A stretch of 64,000 nt of DNA from the NCBI GenBank assembly GCA_034509495.1, contig CM067520.1, positions 592,957-656,956 on the forward strand, read 5' to 3'. Below the pieces are notes generated by a model. That model searched no databases. It was not told the DNA's origin and saw only the letters and a program-made list of their open reading frames with translations. The translations under genes and the position numbers were made by a program. Below, in pieces: positions 10,801 to 21,944 of this stretch (positions are counted from its first letter, which is position 1; every line of letters begins with the position of its first letter). The stretch comes from Acestrorhynchus altus (taxonomy: Eukaryota; Chordata; Actinopteri; Characiformes; Acestrorhynchidae).

Positions 10801-13546
10801 TTTATCTGTTCTGCTCGGCTCTCTGTACCAGCTGTTACCCTCATCAAACACCGCGAACAGCAGCACAAACTCGGGAACCTTCCGCTCTCGCTCCTCCGTC
10901 AGAGCACCTGGACACAAGGTGGACACAGATTAATGGACACAGTCACAACAGTCCGGTTCACATGAACATGACCTTCTACCACTGAATAATTCATAGACAA
11001 TACCTAATCATTTCTGCCAGATACTGAATGATTCATTCTGGATACTATTCAAAGTGGATTTCATAGTAGACACTGAATAACTCATAGACAATGACAAATA
11101 ATTCATAGTGGATACTGAGTCATTCATCATGGAAACGGAATAGTTCGTACACAATACTTAATAATTCATAGTGGATATTGATTCATTCATAAATGCTGAC
11201 TAATTCATAGTGGATTCTGCATAAATCATATTAGATTTTGAGCAAATCAGAAGTTACTAAAGAATTCATGGTGGATACTGAAGAAATGAAGGAAGCCTAA
11301 GCCTGTAGGTCAGTGTTTGAACTGCTGATATGAAGAGTCTGACAGTAATCCTCGGGACCGCGGTTATTAAAGGCCTCCTGCAGCGTGTGCTCTGCATTCG
11401 TTCCTCTATCCAATCACACTGCAGTGGACCGACTGGGACAATCGGAGATCAGATGTAATTCTGTCAGACCTGACTTGCAGATCAGAAAAGCGCCGATGAG
11501 TCCAGCATTGTAGTCCCGTACAATGTCCACCTGGGACGAGTAGGAGTAGGTGAGGCACTCTGGGTCAGTAAGCGTCGGCCCACTGTTGGGGTGAATGTCC
11601 CACACGTATTTATAATATCCACCAGGCCGGACGGCATCGTCCTCTCTCTCCTGGACTGAAGTGGAGTCATCATATCCAGCACCTGGACAAAGCAGAACAT
11701 TGCACATTACTCCACCGTACACCAGCATAGTGGAGCTTCAAAGTTCAGATGGGTTCAAAGGGTAAGAGGTTTGAGAGGAAAAATGGCATCTGGACTCATG
11801 AGAAGATGCAGACAACCTCAGGCTGAGGAACAACGGCTATGGGACTCACCTTCGGATTGCTTCCAGTATGGGATGCCAATCGGGGAGATGCTGAAATTAT
11901 GGAAGGCAAAGTTCTTGAAGTGCACCACCACTCTGTCATTGACCACCGCTCTGATTGTAGGACCCTGAATTCCTGCAACACCAATGGATCAGTGTTTAAA
12001 GATCACACACAACCGTCCCGGACAGGGCAGGTCCATTCTGGTCCTGGGGGTCCAGGTTCCTGTACAGATTTGTGCTTTTCCTTCTCAGGTACCCCTGATT
12101 CAACTCAAGATGTGTGTGGAGAGGTTTGTGGAGATGGACTGTTCTCAGTCCAGCAGTGACACTGAGGGGTTTAAACACTCCAGCAGCTCTGCTGTGTCTG
12201 ATCCACTCGTACCAGCAACACACACTAACACACCACCACCATGTCAGTGTGACTGCATTGCTGAGAATGACCCACCACCCACATCATATCTGCTCTGTGG
12301 TGGTCCTGTGGGGTCCTGATCATTGAAGATCAGGGTGAAAGGAGGAGAATAAAGTCTGCAGAGAAACAGATGAACTACAGTCTGGAATTATAGAACCACA
12401 AAGATCTCCTGTGTGGTCAGAGGAGCTGATAGGATGGACAGTGAGAGGAGAAACGTTGTGGCTGATGAGTGTACAGTCTACTGATTCCCCTGAAATACAG
12501 ATGTAGAATGTGGTCTAAAAACAGTAATAATATTAAGACAGAAGAACTGGATCTCTCTGAGAATGATCCTCCTGGCTGTGAGGTGCTGAACTGCAGACCT
12601 CGCCTGAAGGACTTTGTGAATAATGAGAAGATTGGGTTACTCATTCATTTGGGAGTGTGTTCATGTATTACTGTAGTTTTGGGGGCTTTCAGAAATGATT
12701 GTTCATTCAGGAACATTCTTACAAACTAGTTAATGAAACACTCAGTGACGAAAGCTTCTGAGAAACCTGACCTGAGCTGAGCCTGTCCAGAACTTCTGAA
12801 GAACTCCAGAAGTGTCTACAAGGTGCTGCTTGATTCCTAGTAAATGTGCATGGTGAGTGTGTCAAGATCAAGAACCTTCAACTGATGAGAAGATGAAGAT
12901 TTTCACACTCAATCATCTCTAACGTGAACAGTCCTTCAGGGAACCAAGCGATGGCATCAGTCCACACTGAGAGACCAGGCCAGTAAATCAGTAAAGTGTA
13001 ATCTGAAGTGCTGACCTGCCCACGGAGGCTTGGTTTTCCGAATGGTGAAGGTAGAATCGGTGAATTCTGTGTACACAGCCTTCTTGAACTTCTGGATGCT
13101 GGATGTGAATCTCCTGTGAAGAATGAATCGATAACATTCCAGTTTACGTTTACGGAGTCAGAGTTGTGAACAGTGGTGGTGAACAGAAGCAGACGTGTCT
13201 AAAATGTGATGCAACAGAGATGATCTCTAACTCTACACCAGCAAGAAGGGGCAGCAAGGGGGTGTTTCTGATAAAGTGGCCAGTGATGAAGCACAGGTAA
13301 GTGTTTCTAATAAAGTGTCCAGTGATGAAGCACAAGGTGGGTGTACATTCTGTGTGTGTGTGAGTGTGTGTGTGTGTGTGTGTGTGAGGGTTCTAACCTT
13401 TGATTGGCGGCTGGGTCAGTGCTGTCGGTGTTCAGGTAGTCCCAGTTGGTTTCCACAGCAGCGATGAAGAACTCCTGGGTCTTTGCCACCACACACACAT
13501 CACACCAACATGCCATGAGGAAGAGGATGAACAGTAGAGCCTTCAT
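1225..13546 (-). CDS. f8: coagulation factor VIII, 23 exons, C-terminus off the left edge
   Basis: Secreted plasma cofactor: activated by thrombin, it binds factor IXa on phospholipid and speeds activation of factor X. Exons, 5' to 3': 13398-13546, 13016-13113, 11850-11972, 11470-11682, 10737-10907, 10379-10603, 9879-10146, 9567-9732, 9334-9421, 7698-7915, 7357-7507, 6649-6858, 5014-6160, 4754-4919, 4054-4299, 3675-3903, 3054-3236, 2851-2967, 2650-2721, 2439-2524, 2199-2360, 1849-1993, 1225-1373. All junctions keep frame and sum to 1594 codons. Order: signal peptide (MKALLFILFL), A1 (about 20-370), acidic linker, A2 (388-740), B (748-1044), A3, C1 (from about 1389), start of C2 (from about 1544). 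Factor VIII is preferred over factor V because of AGYDDSTS, FAVFDEGNSW, VWVHYISAEE, the A1 acidic linker, and exon sizes equal to human F8 for many exons (123, 213, 151, 210, 229, 183, 117, 72, 86, 145, 149 bp). The exon 11 acceptor (7915) has a poor pyrimidine tract. Two C2 exons are expected left of position 1. Confidence 0.93.
1374..1848. repeat. CA/GT microsatellites in f8 introns 22-23
   Basis: (CA)n at 1379-1438 and 1593-1653 and (GT)n at 1731-1839 flank the last visible exons. In the sense of the minus-strand gene, a TG tract abuts the acceptor of the exon at 1225-1373 and an AC tract follows the donor of the exon at 1849-1993. Cys/Val and His/Thr repeat frames here are artefacts. Confidence 0.95.
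4054..4299 (-). CDS. f8: f8 A3-domain exon with Gly/Pro-rich insertion
   Basis: This exon starts VVFKNLASRPYS, a typical cupredoxin-fold A-domain strand, and ends at STVNM before the next exon's EKDINSGLIG. It is 246 bp against 213 bp in human. The extra length is a Gly/Pro/Glu-rich segment around FGPGGGPGEG in a surface-loop position. The donor is gtcaga, weak but in frame. Confidence 0.75.
4364..4556. repeat. degenerate telomere-like tandem repeat in f8 intron
   Basis: Variants of cctaatcctaaccctgtctc alternate with cttgacctcaacccaaaa, a higher-order unit of about 60 bp built on CCTAAC-like hexamers. Confidence 0.85.
5014..6160 (-). CDS. f8: f8 large exon: end of A2, short B domain, acidic a3, start of A3
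   Basis: This 1147 bp exon corresponds to human F8 exon 14 (about 3.1 kb). It begins with the end of A2 (GEWEIGAF), then an acidic tyrosine-rich stretch (EDYDYDIEDYIEQ) and a candidate thrombin site, PVPR/GFRQ, near residue 747. The B region that follows is only about 300 residues, against about 900 in human. It is rich in N-x-S/T sequons and acidic residues, and carries a basic ERSRR motif that could be a proprotein-convertase site. It ends with an a3-like stretch (YDDYESEGNE), a second candidate thrombin site NIR/STETKF near residue 1044, and the A3 start SYYISAEEILWDYG. The cleavage sites are inferred by position against human factor VIII. Confidence 0.9.
6515..6600 (+). repeat. dispersed repeat (family B), f8 intron
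   Basis: Same core as at 42053-42135, in the same orientation, in the intron just upstream of the large B-domain exon. Confidence 0.75.
8090..8660 (+). mobile_element. Tc1-like transposase remnant in f8 intron 10
   Basis: The frame from about 8150 gives a helix-turn-helix-like N-terminus (VDLHKSDNGYEKTAADLQ), and 8500-8570 resembles the catalytic start WSGETKIELFGN, with Gly where the Asp of WSDETK should be. Several frame changes; inactive. Opposite strand to f8. Confidence 0.75.
8940..9236. mobile_element. family C MITE-like element, f8 intron 10
   Basis: The first 100 bases are nearly identical to 960-1080, and it ends atacttttgtccattg, matching the family terminus. Confidence 0.75.
10737..10907 (-). 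CDS. f8: f8 A1-domain exon fusing human exons 5 and 6
   Basis: One 171 bp open exon encodes the stretch split in human F8 by intron 5 (69 + 117 bp exons). The human junction falls inside the DEG/KSW motif; here DEGNSW reads through without a break and continues to NGYINSTLPG. The acceptor (ag at 10908-10909) and donor (gt at 10735-10736) are canonical. The simplest reading is loss of one ancestral intron in this lineage, or its absence from fish F8. Confidence 0.8.
10975..11290. repeat. degenerate tandem repeat in f8 intron
   Basis: Repeated variants of aattcatagtggatactga with irregular spacing; no coding potential. Confidence 0.7.
12120..12450 (+). mobile_element. family A repeat, partial, in f8 intron 2
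   Basis: Shares over 300 bases with the 22040-22545 element, from the gtttaaacactccagcag region to the ctgatagga end. Confidence 0.8.
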
Positions 13547-13700
13547 CTCAACAGCATCACACACACACACATACAGTCTCTCTCTCACACACACAGGTTG
13601 CTCTGTGGACCTCCTGCTCTGGTGCTCTGAGGTTGATGAACTAATAAACTGGGAGGAAGTGGAGGCTTTTAAAGAGAGGGGGAGGTCTTCATCCAGAGAG
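13547..13700 (-). promoter_or_regulatory. f8: putative f8 core promoter with TATA-like box
   Basis: On the minus strand a TTTAAAAG box (about 13667-13674) lies about 120 bases upstream of the f8 start codon, followed by a plausible leader. A GA/CT tract (about 13699-13740) flanks it. No transcript evidence is available; position is the only support. Confidence 0.3.
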
Positions 13701-14215
13701 AGAGAGAGAGAGAGAGAGAGTGAAAGAGAGAGAGAGAGGGTGATGATGATGGAGTGTAATGAGCAGAATGAGTGATCCTCTTGGTGAGTGAAAGGGAAGG
13801 AAGGAAAAGGAGGGGAAAGTCAGAGTTGATAAGGAGTAACTCTAATTGAAGTCCACCAGCAGAAACAGTTAATAACACCACCTGTATAAGTGTATAATTA
13901 CATATTCATCACGTATTTGTACAGTTTATCAACAGTATTTGCAAAATGATCCACATAATAATGTTTAATTTAAATGAAATTGTATTGATATAAAATGATT
14001 CAAACTAAAGTGAAGAACATTCGGTTAATTCATAACACTGTTATAACAACCTTATAAGAGGCTGTTCTGAAACCACCAGGCCTTTATAAGAGCTGAGGAT
14101 TTAGATGTCATTGATGAATTTTTATAATCCTAAATAAACACAAATCTAAAAATACTGCATCTAAAAATAACAGTACTATTATTACTGTTGTTATTATTAT
14201 TATTATTATTATTAC

Positions 14216-14246
<31 letters not shown>

Positions 14247-14371
14247 GTTATTATTATTATTACTGTTATTATTATTATTATCATTATTATTATTTTTTTT
14301 ATTATTCGTGTTATATTATTATTATTGTTATTATTATTATTCGTGTTATATTATTGTTATTATTATTATTA

Positions 14372-14435
<64 letters not shown>

Positions 14436-14590
14436 TGTATTTTATGGGCTGGTTTTGTAGGGTGAACTCTTTAGGACTTTTATTATGACAGGTGGAGTGT
14501 GCTCCGGAAGAGAAACAGTGTATTGTAGTGTGTGTGCTGTAGTCCGTCAGTGCTGGTTCTGGCCCGGTCCCGGTCCCGCTCAGTGCCCGG
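13700..14590. other. f8/ints10 head-to-head spacer
   Basis: This is the spacer between two divergent start codons. It contains a GA tract, AT-rich sequence with no coding potential, the long TTA/TAA trinucleotide block (14177-14433), and a GC-richer stretch from about 14520 that is probably the ints10 promoter and leader. The leucine-only open frame across the repeat is an artefact. Confidence 0.6.
14177..14433. repeat. (TTA)n followed by (TAA)n, self-complementary trinucleotide block
   Basis: About 190 bases of imperfect TTA repeats run directly into about 60 bases of pure TAA repeats (from about 14371). Because TTA and TAA are reverse complements, the block is a large imperfect inverted repeat. 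Confidence 0.95.
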
Positions 14591-15470
14591 ATGTCCGCGC
14601 AGGGTGACTGTGATTTCTTAGTGAAACGGGCCCGAGAGCTCGTCAGCGCTGATCCCTGGGCTGCTAAAGCCTGGCTGATCACCGCGCGGACCCTGTACCC
14701 CTCCGACCTCAGCATACAGGTGAGTCCTGAACCGAACCGACCCCGACACAACCCCAACTGACCCCCAGAACGACCCCCAGCACAGCCCCAACCGACCCCC
14801 AACACAACCCCAACACAGCCCGAACCGAGCCTGAGGCTCTGCAATGATCACTATTACTGATACTCACTACTGACTCTAACCACAACACTGTCTCTCTCTG
14901 TCTGTCTCTGTCTCTCTCTCTGTCTGTCTCTGTGTCTCTCTCTGTCTGTCTCTGTCTCTCTCTCTGTCTGTCTCTGTCTCTGTCTCTCTCTCTGTCTGTC
15001 TCTGTCTCAGTATGAAATGTACATCATTGAGCGCAATGCAGAGAGGACCACCTCAGCTGGCAGACTGCTCTACGACATGTGAGTAGACCGAGACCACCCC
15101 GAGGACCCCGTAGGACCCTTCTTATGTCACATTGATATAAATGGACCAGTCGTACCAAACCAACCACATGGCAACACACTAGCAGCAACCACATGAAATA
15201 CTGTAGCAACCACTTAGCAACACCATAGCAACCATCTAGCAGTTTCATCCTAGTGACCACATAGCAACAGAGGAAACTTCACCGCTGACTGATCTTTATT
15301 TGTAGATTCATCAATTTTCCCGATCAGCCGGTGGTTTGGCGGGAGATCACGGTAATCACTGCAGCTCTACGGAACGACAGCCAGGACAAGCACGCCCAGT
15401 TCCTCAAAGGTCTCACTGCAGTTATTATCACTGTTATTATCACTGTACTTTACTAACATATAATTAAATA

Positions 15471-15505
<35 letters not shown>

Positions 15506-16663
15506 GTGTGTTTGAGACGCTCCCAGGTCCCGTACAGTGTCAGATGCTGCTGAAGGCTACTGAGCAGTGTTTCAACACTCTGGAGAAGGCCGAGATGCTC
15601 CTGCTGTTGCTGAAGAGGTTCCCAGAGTCCGTAGTGCAGCACGGGGTGAGTGACTGTACGCTGATCCTGTGATCCTCGCTTTACTCTGTTCACCTGCATC
15701 ATCTTTTCAATCTAGTAACCACTCAGCAACACAGCAACCACAAATCCCATAGCGACCATCTAGCAACCACTCTTCACCTTAGTTAACAGTGGTCTCCTAG
15801 TCCTCAGTTATCATGTGTAACTTTGATGTTTGTCCTTTTACGTCGGTATATTTGACTGTATTTGAGTAATTTAACCCCCTGAACACGGAGCTTTTACTGC
15901 TCAGGTGAGTTTAGGAGAGTCCCTGCTGGAGGCGGAGAATGTGGAGGACTTGGACACACCTGTCAACTGCTTCAGGAAGCTCTTTGGTGAGACATTGTTT
16001 ACCATGTAATAGAGTTGTGTAGTGTAGTGTAGAGTACAGTAGTGTAGTGTATATCCTGTCTGATTGAGACACAGTTCATGACAGCCAATCTGATCAGAGC
16101 TCATTTACATATCAGTCTTAAGAGGACAGTAAGGTTATGGATGGTTTTGGGTTATAACACAGCTGTCCTCTGTCCCTCTGTCCCCCAGTGTGTGATGTTC
16201 TGCCTCTGATCATCAATAACCTGGAGATGCGTCTTCCCAGCAGTCTGTTGCATAAGTACATGCACAAAGCAGCAGAGTTTTACATCGGCTACGTCACGCG
16301 AGGACCCTGCGCAGACGCACAGTTACAGGGTGAGTACCAGCGGACCCCGCTCGTACGCGGTCTGTAGTGGTCAAGGCTCGTGCTCTAACAGTTTCCTGGT
16401 TACGATCTGTCTGTTTGCGTCCCTCTCTCGCAGCATCTCCGGAGGTCACCGGCCTGAAGTCTCCTGGAATGGGGCGGGGCCAGCGGTACGTGATTGATGG
16501 CCTGTCAGAGAAGTCATCAGTGGTGACGGAGCCGTGGGAGAGGCTGCTGGAGATAGTGGGCGTGGTCGGGGCACAGTGCGAGTGGCAGGGAGAAAAAGGG
16601 AGCAGGTATGTGTGTCTACACAATCGCAGTCGCACGGCAACCACATAGTAACACCTCTATAAA

Positions 16664-16717
<54 letters not shown>

Positions 16718-17137
16718 AGGACGTACACAGAGCTGCTGCAGCGGGTGAAGGAGCTGTGTCGGTATTTGCCCGGACTGGAGGGGGAGACGTTGTCCCGCTG
16801 CTGCAGTCAGATCGTCACCTGCTGCACACTGGTGCTGTTCCGCAGTGCCCACTTCTACATATCTACCGTCCAGCCCTCGCTCTTTCAGGGTGAGTGTGTG
16901 AGAGGTGTTGTGTGTGTGTGTGTGTTTTCCGTGGAACGGTACATGAACTGCATGAAGAGAACACAACCTGAGAACGATTTGACTCTATCAATACACCAAG
17001 AAACCATAACATTAGGACCACCTCCTTGTGGTGCCAGGAGCAGCTATTATGTGGGTGGTGGGGTTTCCGAACCAGTACAGGGGTCACGGTATTTCTGTTT
17101 ATGGAATATAAAAATGAAAATCTAAAGTTATTAGAGT

Positions 17138-17198
<61 letters not shown>

Positions 17199-18139
17199 AT
17201 AAAGGTCATAATGCACTAGGTTTGACTCCGTGGGTTCTGCTGGAAGATCTGTCGAGCGTCTTTACCGACATTGAGGTGGAACGATCCAGCGGAAAACATG
17301 CACACAAGAAACGCAAGCTTGCCGATGGACGAGAGAAAACCATGGTAATGACACAGTCACAGATCCAGATGTAGGGTTCTCGAGATCTAGACCAGTGGTT
17401 CTCTGTCCTGGTCCTGGACTACCCCCCCACCCCCATCCTGCAAACTCTAAAGCATGTAGGGCTGGGGGACCCGGGACCCCAGGACGGGACCAGGTTTTGG
17501 TGCATGTGTAATCTGTTCCGTGTGTGTGTGTGTAGAGTTCGGATGATGAGGACGCTCTAGGTAAGGGACGAGGGAGGCACGTTCTGGTGAATAAGACTGA
17601 AATGCCAGGGTGGGTGGAGACGTTAGAACATTTCCGAACGGCGAGAGAGAGCTGGGACCTCTTACACTCTCACGACGCTCTGGAATCAGGTACAGTGCGA
17701 GTGCTGGGTGAGTCTTAGTGTTGTTCAGGGTTGGGATTGATCTCGTCAGATTTAGGGTTTGTACGGTTATGGTTTGGTTTGGGATCAGGGTTAATACGGT
17801 AAAAGACCCCGTCTCGGAATTGTATTTCCCTCTCGCACTGTAAGGATTAGTGTATTAATTTATTGATGTTATTACTGTCTCACAGAGTTCAATAAGATCT
17901 GCCTTGCATGGAAGACCGAGAGCTGGCTGTGGTTCCGGATATTCCTCACCGATATGATCATATATCAGGTTTGCTCTTATTATCAGCAATTGATTAAGTA
18001 TCTTATTATCCTTCCATCTCTGGACTTTAAGCTGAAAGGGACACTGACCGTCCTGATCTGCAGACGTCACGCGTCCAGTTTCCAACTGGAGACTTCAACA
18101 CATTTCACTGCAGCCACAGATCACCGCTGAGCACTGATC

Positions 18140-18185
<46 letters not shown>

Positions 18186-18771
18186 TGTGTGTGTGTGTTT
18201 AGGGTCAGTATAGAAAAGCCCTGTCCAGTCTGGTACAGATGTCAGCTCTTCAGCCTCAACAGAACCAGAACTCTCTCGTGTCCAACCTGGAGACACACAG
18301 AGCTTTAATACAACAGGCATCCTGCCACTATGCACTCGGGGAGCACAGGGTAACACACACATACACACACACACACGCTCACACACACAGTGCTGGGTCT
18401 GTGTTCATGGTGTGTATCTTGTCTCTAGCTGGCTTGTGAGAAGGTGTTGGAGGTCGTCGGTGGTCTTGTGCCTCAGAATTCAGAACCAGCAAAGCCCATT
18501 GAGGAGCAGGGACGGGTCAGGAACAAGCCGAGGAAAGGTGTGTCGTTATTCTGGATGTACCAAACGAGCATTCCAGTGACTCTGAGCCTCATATACACTC
18601 ATATCACTCATGTCAGTGTCACCACCAGAGTATGATGTCCCCCATTTGTCCCCCAGTAACATTGTTGTGTGTCTTCACCACATTTCTAGCCAACGATCTG
18701 AGACTCATTCCGTGCACCAGTAAAGAAGTCCTGCACTTCTGTTTGCAGCTGCTGTTGGCCTGCTTCAAGGT

Positions 18772-18821
<50 letters not shown>

Positions 18822-20791
18822 CAACCTACTGTACAGCTCTTTTGATTGGTTTTTGGGAGCTTTTGCACAAACTGATTCACTGATTCAGTTGAAATGAATC
18901 ACATTCACATACCGATTCATGCAGTTTCTACATGTCTGATGGATCTTCTGCTCACCATCTCCTCCTTCTCCTCTCTCCCTCAGTTACGGGCGTTCACAGA
19001 TGCAAGTAGAGATGACCTGGCCTTGGGTCACGTGATTGTTCTCCTGCAACACGATTGGCCACAGGGAGAGGCTCTGTTCCTGAAGGCTGTGGAAAAAATT
19101 TGCGATCACGGGAGTTTTCAGTATGAGAACTTCTTCAACTACGTCACCAGTATCCTTCATTACAGCCGGTCACTGTCTGTATGCAGTGTCTGCCAAAACA
19201 TTATGACCACCTTTGTAATGTGTAGCTGATCACTTCAAACTGTCCCGGACGTGAAAGAAGCTGATCAGGGTGATGCATCAGGTGGTCACCAGCTGCTTTT
19301 TTGGAGATATGTCTTGCTGCTTTACTCTGGAAGGTCTTGATGAGACGACTGTTAAATTTGGGTTGGTTATAAAACCAGCAGGTAAATGGTTTTCTCAAAG
19401 GAGAACTGGTCAGCACACACTGGTGTGCTACCAGCACTGGTTGGTTGAAGGTCAGTTCCATGACTCCAAGGTTCCATTCCAATGCTGAAGTTCACTGTAG
19501 CTTTCACTGGGGGACAGGGGTCAGCATGGGCACTCTGACCAGACTACGCAGCTGGGGGCTCGACACTGTAACCGTCATCTGGGAGTGGTCATAATGTTTT
19601 GGCGCTTATTATAGTGTTCATGTTGTGTGTTTGTGTTGAGACCCCCTTTACCCGTAACGTAGACATTGATATGTTGGAAGAGTTTGCGTATCTCCGAACA
19701 ACCGAAGGAGGGCGTGTCCAACTGGAGTTGCTGCCCAATCAAGGGATGCTAATTAAGTAAGCCCCTCCCATTGTGTATCTATTCTAATGAGCTTGTGCTG
19801 ATGGAGATCATTTTGGAGCGTTTTCTTTCTGTTTAATCTTTTTTATTTATTTATTTTTGTTTGTTTTGGGACCTGAGGACTCTCTGAAGGGATGAGCGAT
19901 ACATTTCAGTCCTTTTTTCTGTTCTTCCTTTCTTCCTTCACCCTATTGTGGTTAGCTGCCTTAGTTTGTAGAGATTTCTGTCCTGCTGTGTGATTGGCTG
20001 ATCTAGCTTCTAATGACGCTTCACCTGTTTGTGGAACTAACGCCTGGGGTGCATTCAAGACATCACTTTTACTTGTTTTGTTACTGAAAATGAGAAAATG
20101 AGAATGGGCTGAAGCTCCTGAGCACTAGAACCAGTCTCCAAATGTGTGTTTTGATGATCAGAAGTCCTCCACCGCTCTCATCTACGCTCCTAAAATGCTC
20201 CTCTAGTTGGCGATAGTGACCACTTTTTAATCCAAGCTGAGCGTGGGCACATTTCCACTGTTAGTGACGTCCCACTTTGAAAACGTGGTGAAACGGACTG
20301 TTTGGTAGTGCGGTCGCAGTGCTGTGGAGCGCCTTTAAGGTCTTGAATGCAGCCCGGTTCTTGGGGTTGCTGATGAATTGGTGTTTGCTGTCCGTAGGAA
20401 CCCCAGCCCCGCCCTGGGGGTGGAGTTAAATACCCTGCTGCTTCCAGGGGCTCAGAAGGCTGACAGGTACCCCCCCCCCCTTCCCCATCACCTAGTCCCC
20501 TGCCTCAACCTCACTCCTGACTCCTCCCATGCCCCTCCCTCGGCCTGTTCATTCGCTGTGCCGTCTCCCTATGTTACACTGTCCTCCCCCTGTTTAGGTT
20601 CTTCTTTATTTTCCAGGTTTTGTTTTCATTTCACGTTTTCTTTTTGCTCCATGGCATTAGTCCACACTTCTGTCCTCTTTACTGTATGTTTTAGAGATCA
20701 GTACATCAGTTCATTGTCAGTGTACTTGTTTTTTAAAGTATTGTGTGGATTTTCTGTTATTTTATTTCCAAGATAAATGTATTTAGATGCA

Positions 20792-20861
<70 letters not shown>

Positions 20862-21944
20862 ACATACACAGTACTGTGCAAAAAGTCATATGCTTTATTT
20901 AAAAGCAGAAATTTGGCTCAGAACACACCAAAAAATACTATGATTTATCATTTTGAAACAAGATTAGAGAGGAATTTGGGTTTATTCTAATGTTATATAG
21001 AGTTAATTAAAGGTAGACGCTCTCACTGACGCTGACTTTGTTTATTTGTGTTTATTCTAATGTTATATAGAGTTAATTACAGGTAGACGCTCTCACTGAC
21101 GCTGACTATGTTTATTTGGGTTTATTCTAATGTTATATAGCGTTATTTACAGGTAGACGCTCTCACTGACGCTGACTTTATGTTTATTTGGGTTTATTCT
21201 AATGTTATATAGCGTTATTTACAGGTAGACGCTCTCACTGACGCTGACTTTACGTTTATTTGGGTTTATTCTAATGTTATATAGAGTTAATTACGGGTAG
21301 ACGCTCTCACTGACGCTGACTTTACGTTTATTTGGGTTTATTCTAATGTTATATAGAGTTAATTACGGGTAGACGCTCTCACTGACGCTGACTTTACGTT
21401 TATTTGTGTTTATTCTAATGTTATATAGAGTTAATTACAGGTAGACGCTCTCACTGACGCTGACTTTATGTTTATTTGTGTTTATTCTAATGTTATATAG
21501 AGTTAATTACAGGTAGACGCTCACTAAACCTGTGACTGTAGCGCAGTACTGTGTGTGAGTGTGTGATTTTATGGGTGTGATTGAGGAAACGTTGCGGCTG
21601 TGGTTTCCCGTTGTGACTGCGCTTGTGTATCAGGGTATTTATCTTCCTTTAAAAACAGAAATGATTGTTCTTAAATGTTTCCTCTGAAACTTGGTGTGGT
21701 TTTAATGTTTCAGACAGAATCAAAGACATTTCGTCTCACGCTGGTGATGAGACTCACGCACTCACGTGTTTGTGTCCACTCTTTCAGGCATCACACCGTG
21801 ACCCGCGGCATCACCAAAGGAGTGAAGGAGGATTTCCGTTTGGCAATGGAACGGCAAGTGTCACGCTGTGGAGAGAACCTGCTCTCTGTTCTCCATCGCT
21901 TCTGCGTCAATGAGAAGATCATACTCATCCAGTCTTTACCTTAA
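14591..21944 (+). CDS. ints10: Integrator complex subunit 10, complete, 17 exons
   Basis: Subunit of the nuclear Integrator complex, which works with RNA polymerase II in snRNA 3'-end cleavage and promoter-proximal termination. Exons: 14591-14719, 15011-15078, 15306-15409, 15506-15645, 15905-15986, 16189-16329, 16434-16605, 16720-16889, 17205-17344, 17536-17689, 17886-17968, 18203-18349, 18429-18537, 18690-18769, 18984-19149, 19663-19756, 21788-21944. They sum to 2136 bases, 711 aa plus stop; human INTS10 is 710 aa. Landmarks: start MSAQGDC, AAKAWLITAR, NFPDQPVVWREI, HKKRKLADGREKTM, SSDDED, FLTDMIIYQG, FQYENFFNYVT, and a C-terminus with HHTVTRGITKGVKEDFRLAM. It has no enzymatic motif, as expected for this helical scaffold subunit. 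Several acceptors sit directly behind long GT repeats. The terminal exon is duplicated in inverted orientation at 39643-39799. Confidence 0.96.
15474..15503 (+). repeat. (GT)n abutting the ints10 exon 4 acceptor
   Basis: The GT tract runs directly into tgtag and the exon. The intron lacks a normal polypyrimidine tract at this position. Confidence 0.9.
16667..16717 (+). repeat. (GT)25 abutting the ints10 exon 8 acceptor
   Basis: Perfect GT repeats extend to the cag of the acceptor, with exon 8 starting at 16720. The same arrangement occurs before exons 9, 10 and 12. Confidence 0.9.
17140..17197 (+). repeat. (GT)n just upstream of ints10 exon 9
   Basis: About 28 GT units, then ggataaag and the exon at 17205. 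Confidence 0.9.
19190..19606. mobile_element. MITE-like element with about 18 bp inverted termini in ints10 intron 15
   Basis: The left end reads gccaaaacattatgacca, and its reverse complement occurs at about 19587-19604. The interior (about 380 bp) has no intact transposase. Terminal inverted repeats and size fit a non-autonomous DNA transposon. Confidence 0.7.
20978..21525. repeat. minisatellite, unit about 70 bp, about 8 copies (ints10 intron 16)
   Basis: Units contain ttctaatgttatatagagtt, then ggtagacgctctcactgacg. Copies differ by few bases. Four to five copies of the same unit, reversed, occur at 40065-40376 as part of the inverted duplication. Confidence 0.95.

Noticed and set aside
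1225..13546. Coagulation factor V instead of factor VIII
   Set aside because: Some A2 segments look factor V-like, but A1, the acidic linker after A1, the VWVHYISAEE start of A2 and the exon sizes fit factor VIII. The B region also lacks the factor V nonapeptide repeats.
14188..14376. 62-codon poly-leucine frame
   Set aside because: Pure reading of a TTA trinucleotide repeat; no start context and no conserved content.
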